DNA of 64,000 nucleotides from assembly GCA_008933805.1 (NCBI GenBank), contig WBUH01000009.1, positions 62,001-126,000 on the forward strand. The letters run 5' to 3'. Source of the DNA: Bacteroidota bacterium. GTDB taxonomy: Bacteria; Bacteroidota; Bacteroidia; UBA8524. Numbering within the stretch: the stretch's first letter is position 1; each line of letters begins with the position of its first letter. Under the pieces are notes generated by a model. The model saw nothing but the letters and a program-made list of their open reading frames with translations, did no database searches and was not told the origin of the DNA. Of the stretch, positions 33,467-43,555 are shown one piece after another. The translations under genes and the position numbers were made by a program.

Positions 33467-34270
33467 ATGGGAGAGAAATTAGTAAGAGATATTGTAATAC
33501 TGGTACTCATCTTCGGGGCCATTTGGGCAGGGTTTGCCTATTTTTCAAAAGACTGGAAAGCTCCGAGTATTGAAATAAGTCGCGAGCAGGAGCAAAAGCT
33601 GGGTGATATTATGGCTAAAAAGGTGGTACTTACGGAATGGGAAAACATTACCGCACAGTATCCCAAAGTTGATTCAGCATACCGCATTATATACGGTAGA
33701 CTGTTGAATCAAGTACCTTTACCAGCGTATAACTATCGCTTTTACATCCTGCGCGATACCACAATTAATGCGTTTACCATTGCAGGAGGGCACATTTTTG
33801 TGTTTGAAGGCCTGATTAAGTTTTGTGAATCTCCCGAAGAGTTGGCGGCTGTTTTGGCACATGAAATCGGCCACGCTGAAAAGAAACATATTACCAAGAA
33901 GCTGGCAAAAGAACTGGGTATTGAAGCCGTGGGTACAATTTTAGGAGGAGGGGATGATAACGTGATTAAAGAAGCAGGGAAACTGGTGCTTTCAAAAAGG
34001 TTTGACCGAGAATATGAAAAACAGGCCGACCATTTTGCAATTGATTTACTTGAAAAGGCAGGAATAAGCCCCTATAAACTGGCGTCATTTTTCAGAAAGT
34101 TAAACGAGGCGGGACTGGCTTACGACGATGATTTGGAGTTTATGATGACTCATCCCCACAACGATAGTCGTATTAAAGACATATTAGGCCATCAACCTGC
34201 GGCAGGTTTTAAAGAAAAACCTTTCGTAATGGATTGGAAAGACATTCAACAATCTCTTAACAACAAATAA
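33467..34270 (+). CDS. M48-family zinc metallopeptidase, membrane-anchored
   Basis: The 267-residue protein has an N-terminal anchor helix (about 6-26) and a gluzincin domain with LAHEIGHAEKKH (HExxH, near residue 140) and the third zinc ligand in EYEKQADHFAI. The segment NAFTIAGGHIFVFEGL precedes the active site as in BepA/LoiP and Oma1 relatives. It probably degrades misfolded envelope proteins. It is the third gene of the small operon. Its stop codon abuts the stop of the convergent DUF4403 gene with no spacer. Confidence 0.92.
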   Translation: MGEKLVRDIVILVLIFGAIWAGFAYFSKDWKAPSIEISREQEQKLGDIMAKKVVLTEWENITAQYPKVDSAYRIIYGRLLNQVPLPAYNYRFYILRDTTINAFTIAGGHIFVFEGLIKFCESPEELAAVLAHEIGHAEKKHITKKLAKELGIEAVGTILGGGDDNVIKEAGKLVLSKRFDREYEKQADHFAIDLLEKAGISPYKLASFFRKLNEAGLAYDDDLEFMMTHPHNDSRIKDILGHQPAAGFKEKPFVMDWKDIQQSLNNK

Positions 34271-35668
34271 TCACTTTAATTCTTTCAGTTGAGCATCAAG
34301 GTCGCCTTTGATGAAACAACTCACCTGTAAATAATCGGGGGCAGGAAATAAATTACGAATGGTAATTGCCTCAACCTTACCTGTAGTATTTATGCCATTA
34401 CCCCAGTTTTTGGTTAGGTTTTGCTGTACTTGTTGTTGTATAGTGGTAAGCATATCACCCACATAAAACTTTGCATTTTGGCGCATAGAGTTAGTAAGGG
34501 TGTTGTTAAACAACCACTTGGCCGATTTTAGCAACACGTTGCGTGTTTTTATATCAAAGTCTAAATCGGGTAGGATGAGTTCTTTTGTTACACTGTCAAA
34601 TTGTGGTGTTCCGGTCATATACATCCAACCTTTTACACTTCCGTTAAAGTTTACTTTAATCAGTAATTTTTGATTGCCCGTACCGCTCAACTGTACCTCA
34701 AGCACTTCGATGTGCTTTTTGCCATAATCAAACTTCATACCTTTCATTTGGGCATTTACCAGTTTGGTTAGTTCCGCATAATGCAACCGGGTATCTAAAT
34801 ACACACTAAACCCGCCTGATTGCTTAGGGTTTTTGCTTAAATCGGGCAATTTAGGCGGAGCCGGATGATTAGCGGTATTCAGCAAGAAAGCAGGGTTGGC
34901 TGTGGCACCTAAACTAAACCTCAATTCATCACCCTTGGTAGTAATGGGGCTGATGCGCAGCGACGAAGGATTGAACACCAAAAAGCCGAATGTATCAATG
35001 GCCATTGGGGTATGCAGTGTTTTCCAAACTTGCTCTACTTGTCCGCGTAAATTAAATTTAGCCATACCGGCATCAAAATCTTTGCACGCCTTATCCAGCG
35101 GCGCGCGTGTTTGCGCCATTATATTGTCGGTAATATCAAAATTTAGCGTGGTTACTTTACAACGGTTAATGGGTATCAGTTTGGTAACGGCAGTATTAGA
35201 TTGTATCTGATAGGTTGGGCTGATATTTACTACCGATAGTATGCTTAATTGTAGCTGGCGGGGAGGCTCATTCATACCGCAACCCGTGCCTACATAGGGG
35301 CACCAATCCCAGCAACAGGGGCGGGCTTCGCCCTCGCCTTGGTAGTACCCTAGGCAGTTAATAGCCAATGTGTTGTTATTAGGGACGAATGAGAGTTTTT
35401 CACGCCAAAAATTCCAACGGTAGTGCAAGTTGCAATTGGCATCTTGTTGCCAACCGGGGTAACCTGTTGAATTAAGTTTGGCAGGGACGTTTTTCTCTAT
35501 TTGGTCGTACAGGCTTTTTAAATCTACCAGTACCGGAATATCTATTTGTGACGGGGGTGGGGCAGGGGCTACGTATGTTTCAGGTGCTAACGTTGGAGTT
35601 TCTGGTTGTATGCTGCGGCACGATGCTGCTATGGCAACAACAACACTAAGCAATATAAAACGGTGCAT
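34271..35668 (-). CDS. DUF4403 family lipoprotein
   Basis: The 465-residue protein has a lipoprotein-type signal (VVAIAASCRS, Cys about 17). The mature part begins with IDIPVLVDLKSLYDQIEKNVP, a DUF4403 start, and contains a Cys-rich insert (RPCCWDWCPYVGTGC) near residue 125 that likely forms disulfides. The C-terminal half has tandem TULIP-like lipid-binding features by fold analogy, not by motif. Function unknown. Confidence 0.8.
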   Translation of the reverse strand: MHRFILLSVVVAIAASCRSIQPETPTLAPETYVAPAPPPSQIDIPVLVDLKSLYDQIEKNVPAKLNSTGYPGWQQDANCNLHYRWNFWREKLSFVPNNNTLAINCLGYYQGEGEARPCCWDWCPYVGTGCGMNEPPRQLQLSILSVVNISPTYQIQSNTAVTKLIPINRCKVTTLNFDITDNIMAQTRAPLDKACKDFDAGMAKFNLRGQVEQVWKTLHTPMAIDTFGFLVFNPSSLRISPITTKGDELRFSLGATANPAFLLNTANHPAPPKLPDLSKNPKQSGGFSVYLDTRLHYAELTKLVNAQMKGMKFDYGKKHIEVLEVQLSGTGNQKLLIKVNFNGSVKGWMYMTGTPQFDSVTKELILPDLDFDIKTRNVLLKSAKWLFNNTLTNSMRQNAKFYVGDMLTTIQQQVQQNLTKNWGNGINTTGKVEAITIRNLFPAPDYLQVSCFIKGDLDAQLKELK

Positions 35669-35699
35669 GTAGTATGGGGTACAAAAATGCCAAATATAG

Positions 35700-38600
35700 T
35701 TATGAAAGGTTATTTTTTCCTTTACTGATAACAGGTATATCGGTAAACAAACGTGATAAAAGCGCTTTAATAGTATCCATTGTAACCGGTTTAGGCAAAA
35801 AGTCTATCATACCGGCATCAATACAGGCTTGCTTATCCTCGGGGAAGGCATTGGCCGTTAGTGCTACAATGGCAGGGCTTTTCTCTTTAAGTTCTTTGGT
35901 AATTATAGAGGTAGCTTCAATACCGTCCATTTCAGGCATTTGCACATCCATAAACACCAAATTATAATTACCCGCAAGGCACTTGTCAACCGCTTCTCGT
36001 CCGTTGTTGGCAAAATCAACCTTGTACCCGATGTTTTTCATAATTACCTCCATCATCATCAAATTCACTTTGTTGTCATCTACAACAAGCATTTTCAAGT
36101 CGGGTAATTCTTCGTTTTTGGCTTTGGCTGTTTCTGCAACATCTATAGGACGGGGGCGATTATCTTTTACCTTTATCAGTTTATCCAGCAATTTTTGGTA
36201 GGTAGCTGAGTTTGCAGGCAAGTTCAGAACCTTACGGTTGGGGGCGTCCCACTCTTTTGCCAGCTCAGCAGGCAACTCTTTCAGTTGGTGTTTTACAATG
36301 ATAATCTCACTGTTTTTAAGCGACTCTGGAAGGGTATAATCGCTGATGGAAGTTGCATCAGCAAAAATTGCAGTAGCCCCATCCATTACTCCCGGCACAT
36401 CGGCAAGTTGTTCAACGACAGTGGTTTTTATTCCCCGCTCATCGTTTAGCGAACGGATAATAGAAGCCACAATCTTTTCAGGCGAAACCAGTACCATTTT
36501 AGTACCGTGATATTTTCTGAGTAAGCTGCCGCGTTTTACAGTACTTCTGCCGTTTGAAAAATCTTGAATGGTAAACGAAAACTGTGAGCCTTTACCTTCT
36601 TGTGAAGCAACCTTTATGGTACCTCCCAATAAACTCACCAACTTATCTGTAATGGCAAGTCCCAAACCTGTTCCTCCATACTTGCGGGTAGTAGAGTTAT
36701 CTACTTGGGTAAACACTTTAAACAGGTCATTTATCTTGTCTCGAGGAATACCAATACCTGTGTCGGTAACAATTAGTTTTAGTTTATTATCCTCATCGGG
36801 TCGTATCGAAATTTCGATAAACCCCTTTTCAGTAAACTTAATAGCATTGCCCACAAGGTTTATCAGTACTTGGCGCAAACGGGTTTTATCTGATTCTATT
36901 TTAACAGGGGTATCGGGGTGAATACGGCTATACAGGTAAATGCCTTTTTGATGGGCAAGCTGACCCAATATCTCAATGGTTTCAGTAATGATTTCTTCGG
37001 GCGAAACTTCTCCTTTTTCAATCATCATCATACCGGCTTCTATTTTAGAAAAATCCAGGATGTTGTTCACCAAAGATAATAATGAATCGCTACTTGTTTG
37101 TATTGCATTCACATAGTTTTGTTGCTCCTCATTAAGGCTGGTAGTGCTCATTACCGAGCTCATACCAATAATAGCATTCAGTGGGGTGCGTATCTCGTGG
37201 CTCATGGTAGCCAAAAACGCACTCTTAATGCGCGAGGCCTGCTCGGCTTCGTTCTTGGCTTTTATAAGATTCTCTTCGGTTTGCTTGCGTTGGGTTACGT
37301 TTCTGATTAGTGACAGCATTACCCACGATTTTTCGTTGGGCAGTTGTATGTAGCTGTTAGAGAATTCAAGCACCGTTTCTTCATCATTTTTAAAGGTGTG
37401 AAGCTCAAACTGGGGTTTCAATTGTTGCAACTCAAGTTGTTGCCTGAAACTGGCCTTATCAAAACCGCTATCGCCAATATCCAGTACATCAAAAATTTTG
37501 CGGCCTGCAACATCGTCAGTACGGCCTAAAAACTGCAGCAGCGTATCGTTGTATAAGATGATATCTCCGCGCAGGGTGTACAATGCAAGCGCATCAGAAG
37601 TGTTTTCCCACAACGAGCGGAAACGTTCTTCAGATGAGCGTAATTCTCTACTGCGTTTATCTACCTCAAGAATAAGGTCACTTTCAAATTTCTTTTGACT
37701 GTATAGATAGAATATGGCAAACGAAATGGCAAAAAACGCGGCAATTACCGATGCGTAGAACCACCATTGATTGTAGAACGGCTTACTGATGTGTATTACA
37801 GGACTAACAGCCACATCACTGGCAATACCGCCTGCATTGATAAGCTGTATTTTAAGAACATATTTACCCGGAGGCAGGTTTTTAAAGTTAATGGCATCGG
37901 TAGTAATGCGGGAAATCTCTTCCCATTTGTCCATCAACCCTTCCAGTTTGTATAGTATTTTGTTCTTGTCTTCGTCTATAAAACTGTTGGCATCAAAGTA
38001 AAACGTAATATCATTATCGTCGCTGGCAAGTTTTATAGAAAGCGAGGCCGGTAACGCTGATGTTGAAAGCTCGCGCGACTCTAATTTGCTGATACGGATA
38101 ACAGGTTTTTTAATTACTTGATTATCATAGTCGGGCTGATACACCATAAGCCCCGTGCGCATAGCTACCCAAATATCGCCGTCGCCGCCTGTAATAATAG
38201 GGCTGGCCGTACTTTCTTTAAACTGTAAGCCGCGGTAAGTAAATAGTTTGGGGTCCGATTTCCTGTCCATCACCACTACACCTGTATCCGATGCCAACCA
38301 AACGGCTCCGTTTTTATCTACCGCAATACCGTAGTAGGGTTTATTACTCCAAAGGCTGGTAGTATCGTAGGGAACAATGTCAAACTCTTTCAGGTAATAA
38401 ATACCGTTTTCAGTTCCCACAATTCCCAAGTTTTGATATACAGGATAGAATGAGTAGGCCGTGTAAGAGAAATTAGTACCTTTTTCAGTGTTTATCTTCT
38501 TCCATTTGTTTTTAGTCAAACGGTAAAGCCCTTTATCACTAAGCACTACAACTTCATCGTTGTGCCAAACAATTCGTTTGGGGGTTATTCTGTCTTGAAA

Positions 38601-39968
38601 AGAATTAATAAGCTTTAACCCCGAAGGTGAGGCTTCAAACAAGCCGGCTTCGCTGGCAGCAATAATTTTATAATCGGGTAATACAGCAAACGTAAGCAGG
38701 CGGGCATTGCCTTGTACTTTGGTAAAGTTTTTACCCCCAATGCCGTACCATAGCCCTTGCGTGCTGCTAAGCAACCAAGTATTTCCGGCACTATCAGCCC
38801 ATAATTGGGTAATACGTTGGCGTGAGTTTTTTAGCCCTCCGTCAAACGGGTAGTAGGCAATGACCTTACTGTTTTCAACAATACTGATACCTTTGGGTCC
38901 GGCAGCAAGTATTTTATTGCCCCATGCAGCTACTGCTTGTACGGGCAGGCTTCCAAGTCCCTTTTGTTTACCCAAAAAGTTAATGCTTTGGCTGGTGGTT
39001 TTAATCAAACCGTCTTCAGTGGCAAGCCAAAGGTTATTTTCACGGTCGGTAAACAGTTGGTTAATATTTTCATTAGAGCGTAGCCCGATTCCTTCAACAA
39101 CTGTAAAATTACTTTCAGGCCCGTCTAATTGCCATACCGTATTGCTGGTATCCAGCAGATACACTTTCCCTGAACTGTTACTGCGCAGTTGTGTAAAATG
39201 GTGATACTTATTATCGAATAGTTTTGATACCCTAAGGGTATTGCTACTAATAGCACCTATAAGGTTACCCGTAAGAATCCAGAGCTCAGGTTCAGTATTT
39301 TGCTTCCATGGGTTTGCATACAGGTTAAAATCTGTTACCTGCGAAACAATACTTGGGTCAAGTTCAAGTTTATAAGGTGGTTTGCTGAAAGATAGTTTAT
39401 AAATAGCACTGGAAGTCCGTAAATAAGCCGTCTGACCGGTTGCGGTTATTTGCTTTATATCTTCCTCAGTATCCAGTGGCAGTTCTTCCCAATTATTGTT
39501 AGCCCAAGATAAAACACGGTTGCGCGTAGCAATGGTAATATAAGGGGCACTGCCTTGGTATGAACCGAAAAAATGGTTGGGATATTCTCCCATATCCATT
39601 ACCAATGAGGTGATTTTTTCCCAAGCATTGTTCTTCCACTCATACACATCCATCTTCTTATCCGTAGAAAGACAAAGCCAAAGGCGGCCTTCTTCGTCGG
39701 TGTAGGGTAGTACGTGTTGGTATGGAGCGGCTAGTTTGCCGTAGGGAACACTTTGGTAGGTAACACCGTTAAAGCGGGTAAAACTTTCGTCGTTCACCCA
39801 CCACATAGCACCGTTAACATCTTGCTGTACTTGCAGAATGTTTCCTTCGGCGGCGCTATTATCAATAGTATATTTTTTAGTATTGTAATACTGAGCCCTT
39901 ACCACTCCGCTCATGCAGAATAGCCCAAACAATAAAACGATATATGCAGGTCTAAATTTCAAAACCAA
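35700..39968 (-). CDS. Hybrid two-component sensor kinase with propeller sensor (HTCS-like)
   Basis: The 1422-residue protein begins with a signal peptide and a periplasmic region of beta-propeller repeats (about residues 30-640, e.g. NLWLATEDGLIK and GAVWLASDTGVVV). A Y_Y_Y domain (about 645-720), one membrane helix (735-757), a PAS domain (about 780-895), a HisKA domain with phospho-acceptor H924 and an ATPase domain (NAIKF, DTGIGI, GTGLGL) follow. A degenerate receiver-like segment (1157-1265) and a true receiver (1292-1410, phospho-Asp D1341, Lys 1393) end it. No AraC output domain is present, so the phosphate must pass to another protein. Confidence 0.92.
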   Translation of the reverse strand: MVLKFRPAYIVLLFGLFCMSGVVRAQYYNTKKYTIDNSAAEGNILQVQQDVNGAMWWVNDESFTRFNGVTYQSVPYGKLAAPYQHVLPYTDEEGRLWLCLSTDKKMDVYEWKNNAWEKITSLVMDMGEYPNHFFGSYQGSAPYITIATRNRVLSWANNNWEELPLDTEEDIKQITATGQTAYLRTSSAIYKLSFSKPPYKLELDPSIVSQVTDFNLYANPWKQNTEPELWILTGNLIGAISSNTLRVSKLFDNKYHHFTQLRSNSSGKVYLLDTSNTVWQLDGPESNFTVVEGIGLRSNENINQLFTDRENNLWLATEDGLIKTTSQSINFLGKQKGLGSLPVQAVAAWGNKILAAGPKGISIVENSKVIAYYPFDGGLKNSRQRITQLWADSAGNTWLLSSTQGLWYGIGGKNFTKVQGNARLLTFAVLPDYKIIAASEAGLFEASPSGLKLINSFQDRITPKRIVWHNDEVVVLSDKGLYRLTKNKWKKINTEKGTNFSYTAYSFYPVYQNLGIVGTENGIYYLKEFDIVPYDTTSLWSNKPYYGIAVDKNGAVWLASDTGVVVMDRKSDPKLFTYRGLQFKESTASPIITGGDGDIWVAMRTGLMVYQPDYDNQVIKKPVIRISKLESRELSTSALPASLSIKLASDDNDITFYFDANSFIDEDKNKILYKLEGLMDKWEEISRITTDAINFKNLPPGKYVLKIQLINAGGIASDVAVSPVIHISKPFYNQWWFYASVIAAFFAISFAIFYLYSQKKFESDLILEVDKRSRELRSSEERFRSLWENTSDALALYTLRGDIILYNDTLLQFLGRTDDVAGRKIFDVLDIGDSGFDKASFRQQLELQQLKPQFELHTFKNDEETVLEFSNSYIQLPNEKSWVMLSLIRNVTQRKQTEENLIKAKNEAEQASRIKSAFLATMSHEIRTPLNAIIGMSSVMSTTSLNEEQQNYVNAIQTSSDSLLSLVNNILDFSKIEAGMMMIEKGEVSPEEIITETIEILGQLAHQKGIYLYSRIHPDTPVKIESDKTRLRQVLINLVGNAIKFTEKGFIEISIRPDEDNKLKLIVTDTGIGIPRDKINDLFKVFTQVDNSTTRKYGGTGLGLAITDKLVSLLGGTIKVASQEGKGSQFSFTIQDFSNGRSTVKRGSLLRKYHGTKMVLVSPEKIVASIIRSLNDERGIKTTVVEQLADVPGVMDGATAIFADATSISDYTLPESLKNSEIIIVKHQLKELPAELAKEWDAPNRKVLNLPANSATYQKLLDKLIKVKDNRPRPIDVAETAKAKNEELPDLKMLVVDDNKVNLMMMEVIMKNIGYKVDFANNGREAVDKCLAGNYNLVFMDVQMPEMDGIEATSIITKELKEKSPAIVALTANAFPEDKQACIDAGMIDFLPKPVTMDTIKALLSRLFTDIPVISKGKNNLS

Positions 39969-40164
39969 TAACCTGTTGGCTCATAAGAGTTTATATTTTT
40001 TGTGTGTTGACGGAAATAAATATAAATAGCACTCTCTTATAATGCTCAACGGCAAAATAATGCGGGTAAAGATAAAACGGTTTTTAAAATTACAAAGACA
40101 AGTTTTATATGAGTTAACAGTTTTCTTATGTAGTACGGCCTAAAAAATGGTAAACGATAGTTTG

Positions 40165-40827
40165 CTACCTCCCTCCAAAAATTGATGAGCCAATGCGTAC
40201 AATAGTACTACCTTCTTCAACGGCAATGTGGTAATCGCCGCTCATACCCATACTTATCTCTTTAAAATATTGATTATGATTGAAGTAACGTGTTTTTAGC
40301 TCATCAAAAAGCTGTTTAAGCCCCTTAAACTCGGCACGCACTTGGTTTTCGTTATCGGTTAATGTTGCCATGCCCATTACCCCGCAAATTTGTACGTGGG
40401 TTAGTGCTTTAAATGCATCACTGTTAAGCATTTCAAATACCTCGTTACGGTCAAAGCCAAACTTTGTTTCCTCTTGGGCAATGTGTATTTGCAGTAAACA
40501 GTTCAGTACCCGCCCTGCTTTTTGTGCTTGTTTATCAATCTCTTGAAGGAGTTTAAAGCTGTCTACCCCGTGTATCAAGCGCACAAACGAGGCCATGTAC
40601 TTTATTTTATTGCTTTGCAAGTGGCCAATCATGTGCCACTCAATATCGGCAGGTAATTGTGGTTGCTTATCGGCAAGTTCCTGCACACGGTTTTCGCCAA
40701 AAGCCCGCTGGCCTGCATTGTAGGCTTCCTGTATGTCGGCTACGGGTTTAAATTTAGAAACAGCCACCAACTTTACCCCTTGGGGTAATTGATTTTTTAT
40801 GCGGGTTAAATTTTGCTCGATACTCAT
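40165..40827 (-). CDS. YggS/PROSC-type pyridoxal phosphate homeostasis protein
   Basis: The 220-residue single-domain PLP-binding barrel has KLVAVSKFKP with the PLP Lys near residue 26, FGENRVQE, WHMIGHLQSNK and the phosphate-binding SMGMSGDYHIAV followed by VRIGSSIFG. The family maintains free PLP at safe levels and has no known enzymatic activity. It is transcribed divergently from the DUF4296 gene with 29 bp between the starts. Confidence 0.95.
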   Translation of the reverse strand: MSIEQNLTRIKNQLPQGVKLVAVSKFKPVADIQEAYNAGQRAFGENRVQELADKQPQLPADIEWHMIGHLQSNKIKYMASFVRLIHGVDSFKLLQEIDKQAQKAGRVLNCLLQIHIAQEETKFGFDRNEVFEMLNSDAFKALTHVQICGVMGMATLTDNENQVRAEFKGLKQLFDELKTRYFNHNQYFKEISMGMSGDYHIAVEEGSTIVRIGSSIFGGR

Positions 40828-40844
40828 TTTGGAATTATAGTTGC

Positions 40845-40852
40845 TAATATTG
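40845..40852 (+). promoter_or_regulatory. -7-like box TAATATTG
   Basis: One mismatch to TAnnTTTG, ending 4 nt before the DUF4296 ATG in a 29-bp divergent intergenic region. Confidence 0.35.
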
Positions 40853-40856
40853 CATC

Positions 40857-41189
40857 ATGGTTAAACACATTGCCGCAATATTAGTTTTCTCCATTGTTTT
40901 ATTTGGGTGCAAAAATACACCCGAAGGTATTTTGGATAAAGAAAAAATGGTGGCTGTTTATACCGATATCCATATAGCAGAAGGAAGGCTGCGTACTGTG
41001 GGTATTTTTGCCGATTCGGCAAAGCTGATGGCTCCTGTATTGTACGACGAAGTGTATCGTACCCATCAAGTATCACGCGAAGAGTTTATCAAATCATACA
41101 ACTACTACCAAGCAAACCCCAAAGAGTTTGAAGCAATTATTGACAGAGTGCTTGAAGAGCTGAGTAAAAAAGAAAGCGGAATTAAATAG
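40857..41189 (+). CDS. DUF4296 family lipoprotein
   Basis: The 110-residue protein has a lipoprotein signal with lipobox VLFGC (Cys about 18). The helical mature part has MVAVYTDIHIAEGRL near residue 31 and YDEVYRTHQVSREEFIKSYNYY, both hallmarks of DUF4296. It is restricted to Bacteroidota and has unknown function. Confidence 0.85.
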   Translation: MVKHIAAILVFSIVLFGCKNTPEGILDKEKMVAVYTDIHIAEGRLRTVGIFADSAKLMAPVLYDEVYRTHQVSREEFIKSYNYYQANPKEFEAIIDRVLEELSKKESGIK

Positions 41190-41453
41190 GTTGTTAGTGG
41201 TTAGGGATTAGTTTGCGGTATCTATCAATAGCATCGGGATTTATTCCCGATGGGAGCAACGTAATATCACTAGGATTTATTTTCGATATACAGATACAGC
41301 GGGTTGCCTCATTATACCGATGAACGGTCTTCTAATTTATTTCCTACCATTTTACAATTTATCAATAGCACCGGGATTTATTAACGATTGATAATTGGCA
41401 TAAAAAATTGCCCGACAAGGTATAAATTAGCACCCCGAAAACCGATTACAGAT
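41190..41453. repeat. Intergenic region with three degenerate 21-bp repeats and a hairpin
   Basis: Near-copies of the unit GCAYCGGGATTTATTnnCGAT lie at 41231-41251, about 41267-41287 and about 41363-41383. The first forms a perfect 8-bp hairpin (CATCGGGA 41232-41239 / TCCCGATG 41245-41252). TATCAATAGCA precedes copies one and three. The region may hold a terminator for the DUF4296 gene and a small REP-like repeat cluster. Confidence 0.5.
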
Positions 41454-42692
41454 TTGGCAAAAGTTATACCCTTTAAAGCCTTACGTCCGCGCCCTGATTT
41501 GGCGCAGGTTGTAAGCAGCCGCAGCTACGATACTAATCACAATCACATCAGCCGCGAAATAATGGCAAGGAACGAATACTCGTACCTGCACGTTGTGAAG
41601 CCCCATTTAAATTTTAGCGACGCAGAACGTATCCCCGAAAAACATTTCCCTATTGCCCGCAAAAAGCTGGAAATTTTGATGGAAGAAGGGGTGCTGAGGA
41701 AAGACGACAATCCTGCATTTTACTTACACCAGATTACCGACAACATCCGCCACATTGTGTACAACGGTATTGTGGGACTGGCATCTGTAGAAGATTATCT
41801 GAACAATCATATTAAAAAACACGAACACACCCTTACCAAAAAGGAAATGGGATTGGTGCACCATGTTGAATATGTGAAAGCGGTGGGAGAGCCAGTGCTG
41901 CTTACGTTTGAAGCCGGAGATTGGTACGACCACTTGGTAGTTGAAACAACCGCTTTTAAACCCGAATACGACTTTACCAGTGATGATGGCCTGCAACACC
42001 GTTTGTGGGTAATAAATAATGCTGATGCTGTGCGCAGTATTAGCCAAAACATGGAAACCGCAGGCGATTTGTACATTGCCGACGGACACCACCGCACTGC
42101 ATCAGCGGCAAGGTATTGCGAGATGCAGCGCGAAAAAGGCGCAAACACCAACGATGCTTGTTGTTACTTTTTGGCTTACATGATACCGGCGGATAAGATA
42201 AAGGTGTTTGAATTTAACCGATTGGTGAAAAACCTTGGCGCACAAAGCAAAGAAGAGTTTTTTGAAAAACTGAAAGTTGATTTTGATGTGTATGAAATAG
42301 GCCGCGCCAAACTAAGAGTGAAAAAGAAAAACTTTCAGTTTGGGATGTATATGGAAGGCAAATGGTACGGACTTGATTACAAGCAAGAGGCCGAATCCGG
42401 CGATGTATTAGGCAATCTTGATGTATCGATACTTGAGAACCATGTGTTGAAACCCATCTTAGGCATACAGGATAGTAAAACCGACGACCGTTTATCATTT
42501 ATTGATGGAACAAAGGGTATAAGTCGCTTGCAAGAGTTGGTGGATAATGGGGATTATGCCCTGGCATTTTCATTGTATCCTACAAAAATTGAAGAGGTGA
42601 TTGCTGTAGCCGATAAAGGATTGGTGATGCCCCCAAAATCAACTTGGTTTGAGCCTAAGCTTCGTACGGGGCTTTTGATTCACGAAGTGTAA
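41454..42692 (+). CDS. DUF1015 family protein
   Basis: A TTG at 41454 is proposed as the start because it gives MAKVIPFKALRPRPDLAQ, the usual family N terminus; the frame is open up to 41388 but the additional residues look unlike coding sequence. The 412-residue protein has the landmarks SSRSYDTNH, EYSYLHVVKP, the central YIADGHHRTASA and SFIDGTKGI. Members occur in serine or cofactor metabolism neighbourhoods, and some archaeal relatives are serine kinases, but the role here is not known. Confidence 0.88.
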   Translation: MAKVIPFKALRPRPDLAQVVSSRSYDTNHNHISREIMARNEYSYLHVVKPHLNFSDAERIPEKHFPIARKKLEILMEEGVLRKDDNPAFYLHQITDNIRHIVYNGIVGLASVEDYLNNHIKKHEHTLTKKEMGLVHHVEYVKAVGEPVLLTFEAGDWYDHLVVETTAFKPEYDFTSDDGLQHRLWVINNADAVRSISQNMETAGDLYIADGHHRTASAARYCEMQREKGANTNDACCYFLAYMIPADKIKVFEFNRLVKNLGAQSKEEFFEKLKVDFDVYEIGRAKLRVKKKNFQFGMYMEGKWYGLDYKQEAESGDVLGNLDVSILENHVLKPILGIQDSKTDDRLSFIDGTKGISRLQELVDNGDYALAFSLYPTKIEEVIAVADKGLVMPPKSTWFEPKLRTGLLIHEV

Positions 42693-42699
42693 TAAAAAT

Positions 42700-42732
42700 A
42701 AACCGGGACTATCATCCCGACACTCCCGGTTT
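42700..42732 (+). terminator. Hairpin after DUF1015 gene
   Basis: AAACCGGGA and TCCCGGTTT form a 9-bp perfect stem with a 15-nt loop, 8 nt after the stop. The downstream T-run is weak. Confidence 0.55.
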
Positions 42733-42854
42733 AACAAAATATTAAGCCTATGATCATTTGTATAAACAGACGTTGTTTCATATTGTTTTGTTGTGCGTAG
42801 CTTAATAATTTGATATTCACAATCTTTATGCGTTTAGTACGTTTATCAAACAAC

Positions 42855-43466
42855 ATGATTATCAGGGTAACTCTAATCGCACTTGCGCTATATGCAACAG
42901 GATGTTCTACCAATGCCGGTACAAATTCAAAAACTGAGGCCTCAAGGATTGCACAAACCGATAGTTCTTATACCAACTATCATCGTAAAGCCCAGCGGGT
43001 GATAGACTCATTAAAGCTTGACAAGGAGAAGATTTATATTGAGGTGAGTAAGAGTAGCTACTTGTTGCAGCTTAAAATAGGAGAGGTGGTAATTAAAGGG
43101 TATCCCGTGGTATTGGGCTTTGACCCGATAAACGACAAGAGACAAGAGGGAGATGGTTGTACACCCGAAGGAACGTTTAAAATTCAAAGCAAATACCCGC
43201 ACAAAAGCTGGAGCAAGTTCATTTGGTTTGATTATCCGAATGACGAGAGCAGAAAAAAATTTGAAGCCCGCAAAAAGAAGGGCGAAATACCTAAGGATGC
43301 CCGTATTGGTGGGGAAGTAGGGATACATGGTGTGCCTGATAAGGATGACCGAATTATAGACCAAAAAATTAACTGGACGTTGGGCTGCGTATCGCTTAAA
43401 ACAGCTGATATAAATGAGATTTACAGCTTGGTAAAAGTGGGCACCAAAGTGGTGATAGAACACTAA
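42855..43466 (+). CDS. L,D-transpeptidase (YkuD) lipoprotein
   Basis: The ATG at 42855 gives MIIRVTLIALALYATGC, a clean lipoprotein signal; alternatives upstream add charged residues before it. The YkuD domain (about residues 60-203) contains VGIHGVP with the catalytic His region and WTLGCVSLKTADINEIY with the catalytic Cys. It forms 3-3 peptide cross-links in, or attaches proteins to, peptidoglycan. No substrate-binding LysM domain is present. Confidence 0.88.
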   Translation: MIIRVTLIALALYATGCSTNAGTNSKTEASRIAQTDSSYTNYHRKAQRVIDSLKLDKEKIYIEVSKSSYLLQLKIGEVVIKGYPVVLGFDPINDKRQEGDGCTPEGTFKIQSKYPHKSWSKFIWFDYPNDESRKKFEARKKKGEIPKDARIGGEVGIHGVPDKDDRIIDQKINWTLGCVSLKTADINEIYSLVKVGTKVVIEH

Positions 43467-43555
43467 TAGCAAATCATAACTTTCTCTTTTTTAACAACTT
43501 GAAATTAATTGCTCAAAATATGCTAAAAACCTTCAATGTTTAGTAGCAAAAAAAG

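Noticed and set aside
41388-41453. Upstream TTG start for the DUF1015 gene
   Set aside because: The 22 additional residues are unlike the family N terminus; TTG 41454 gives MAKVIPFKALRP, which fits.
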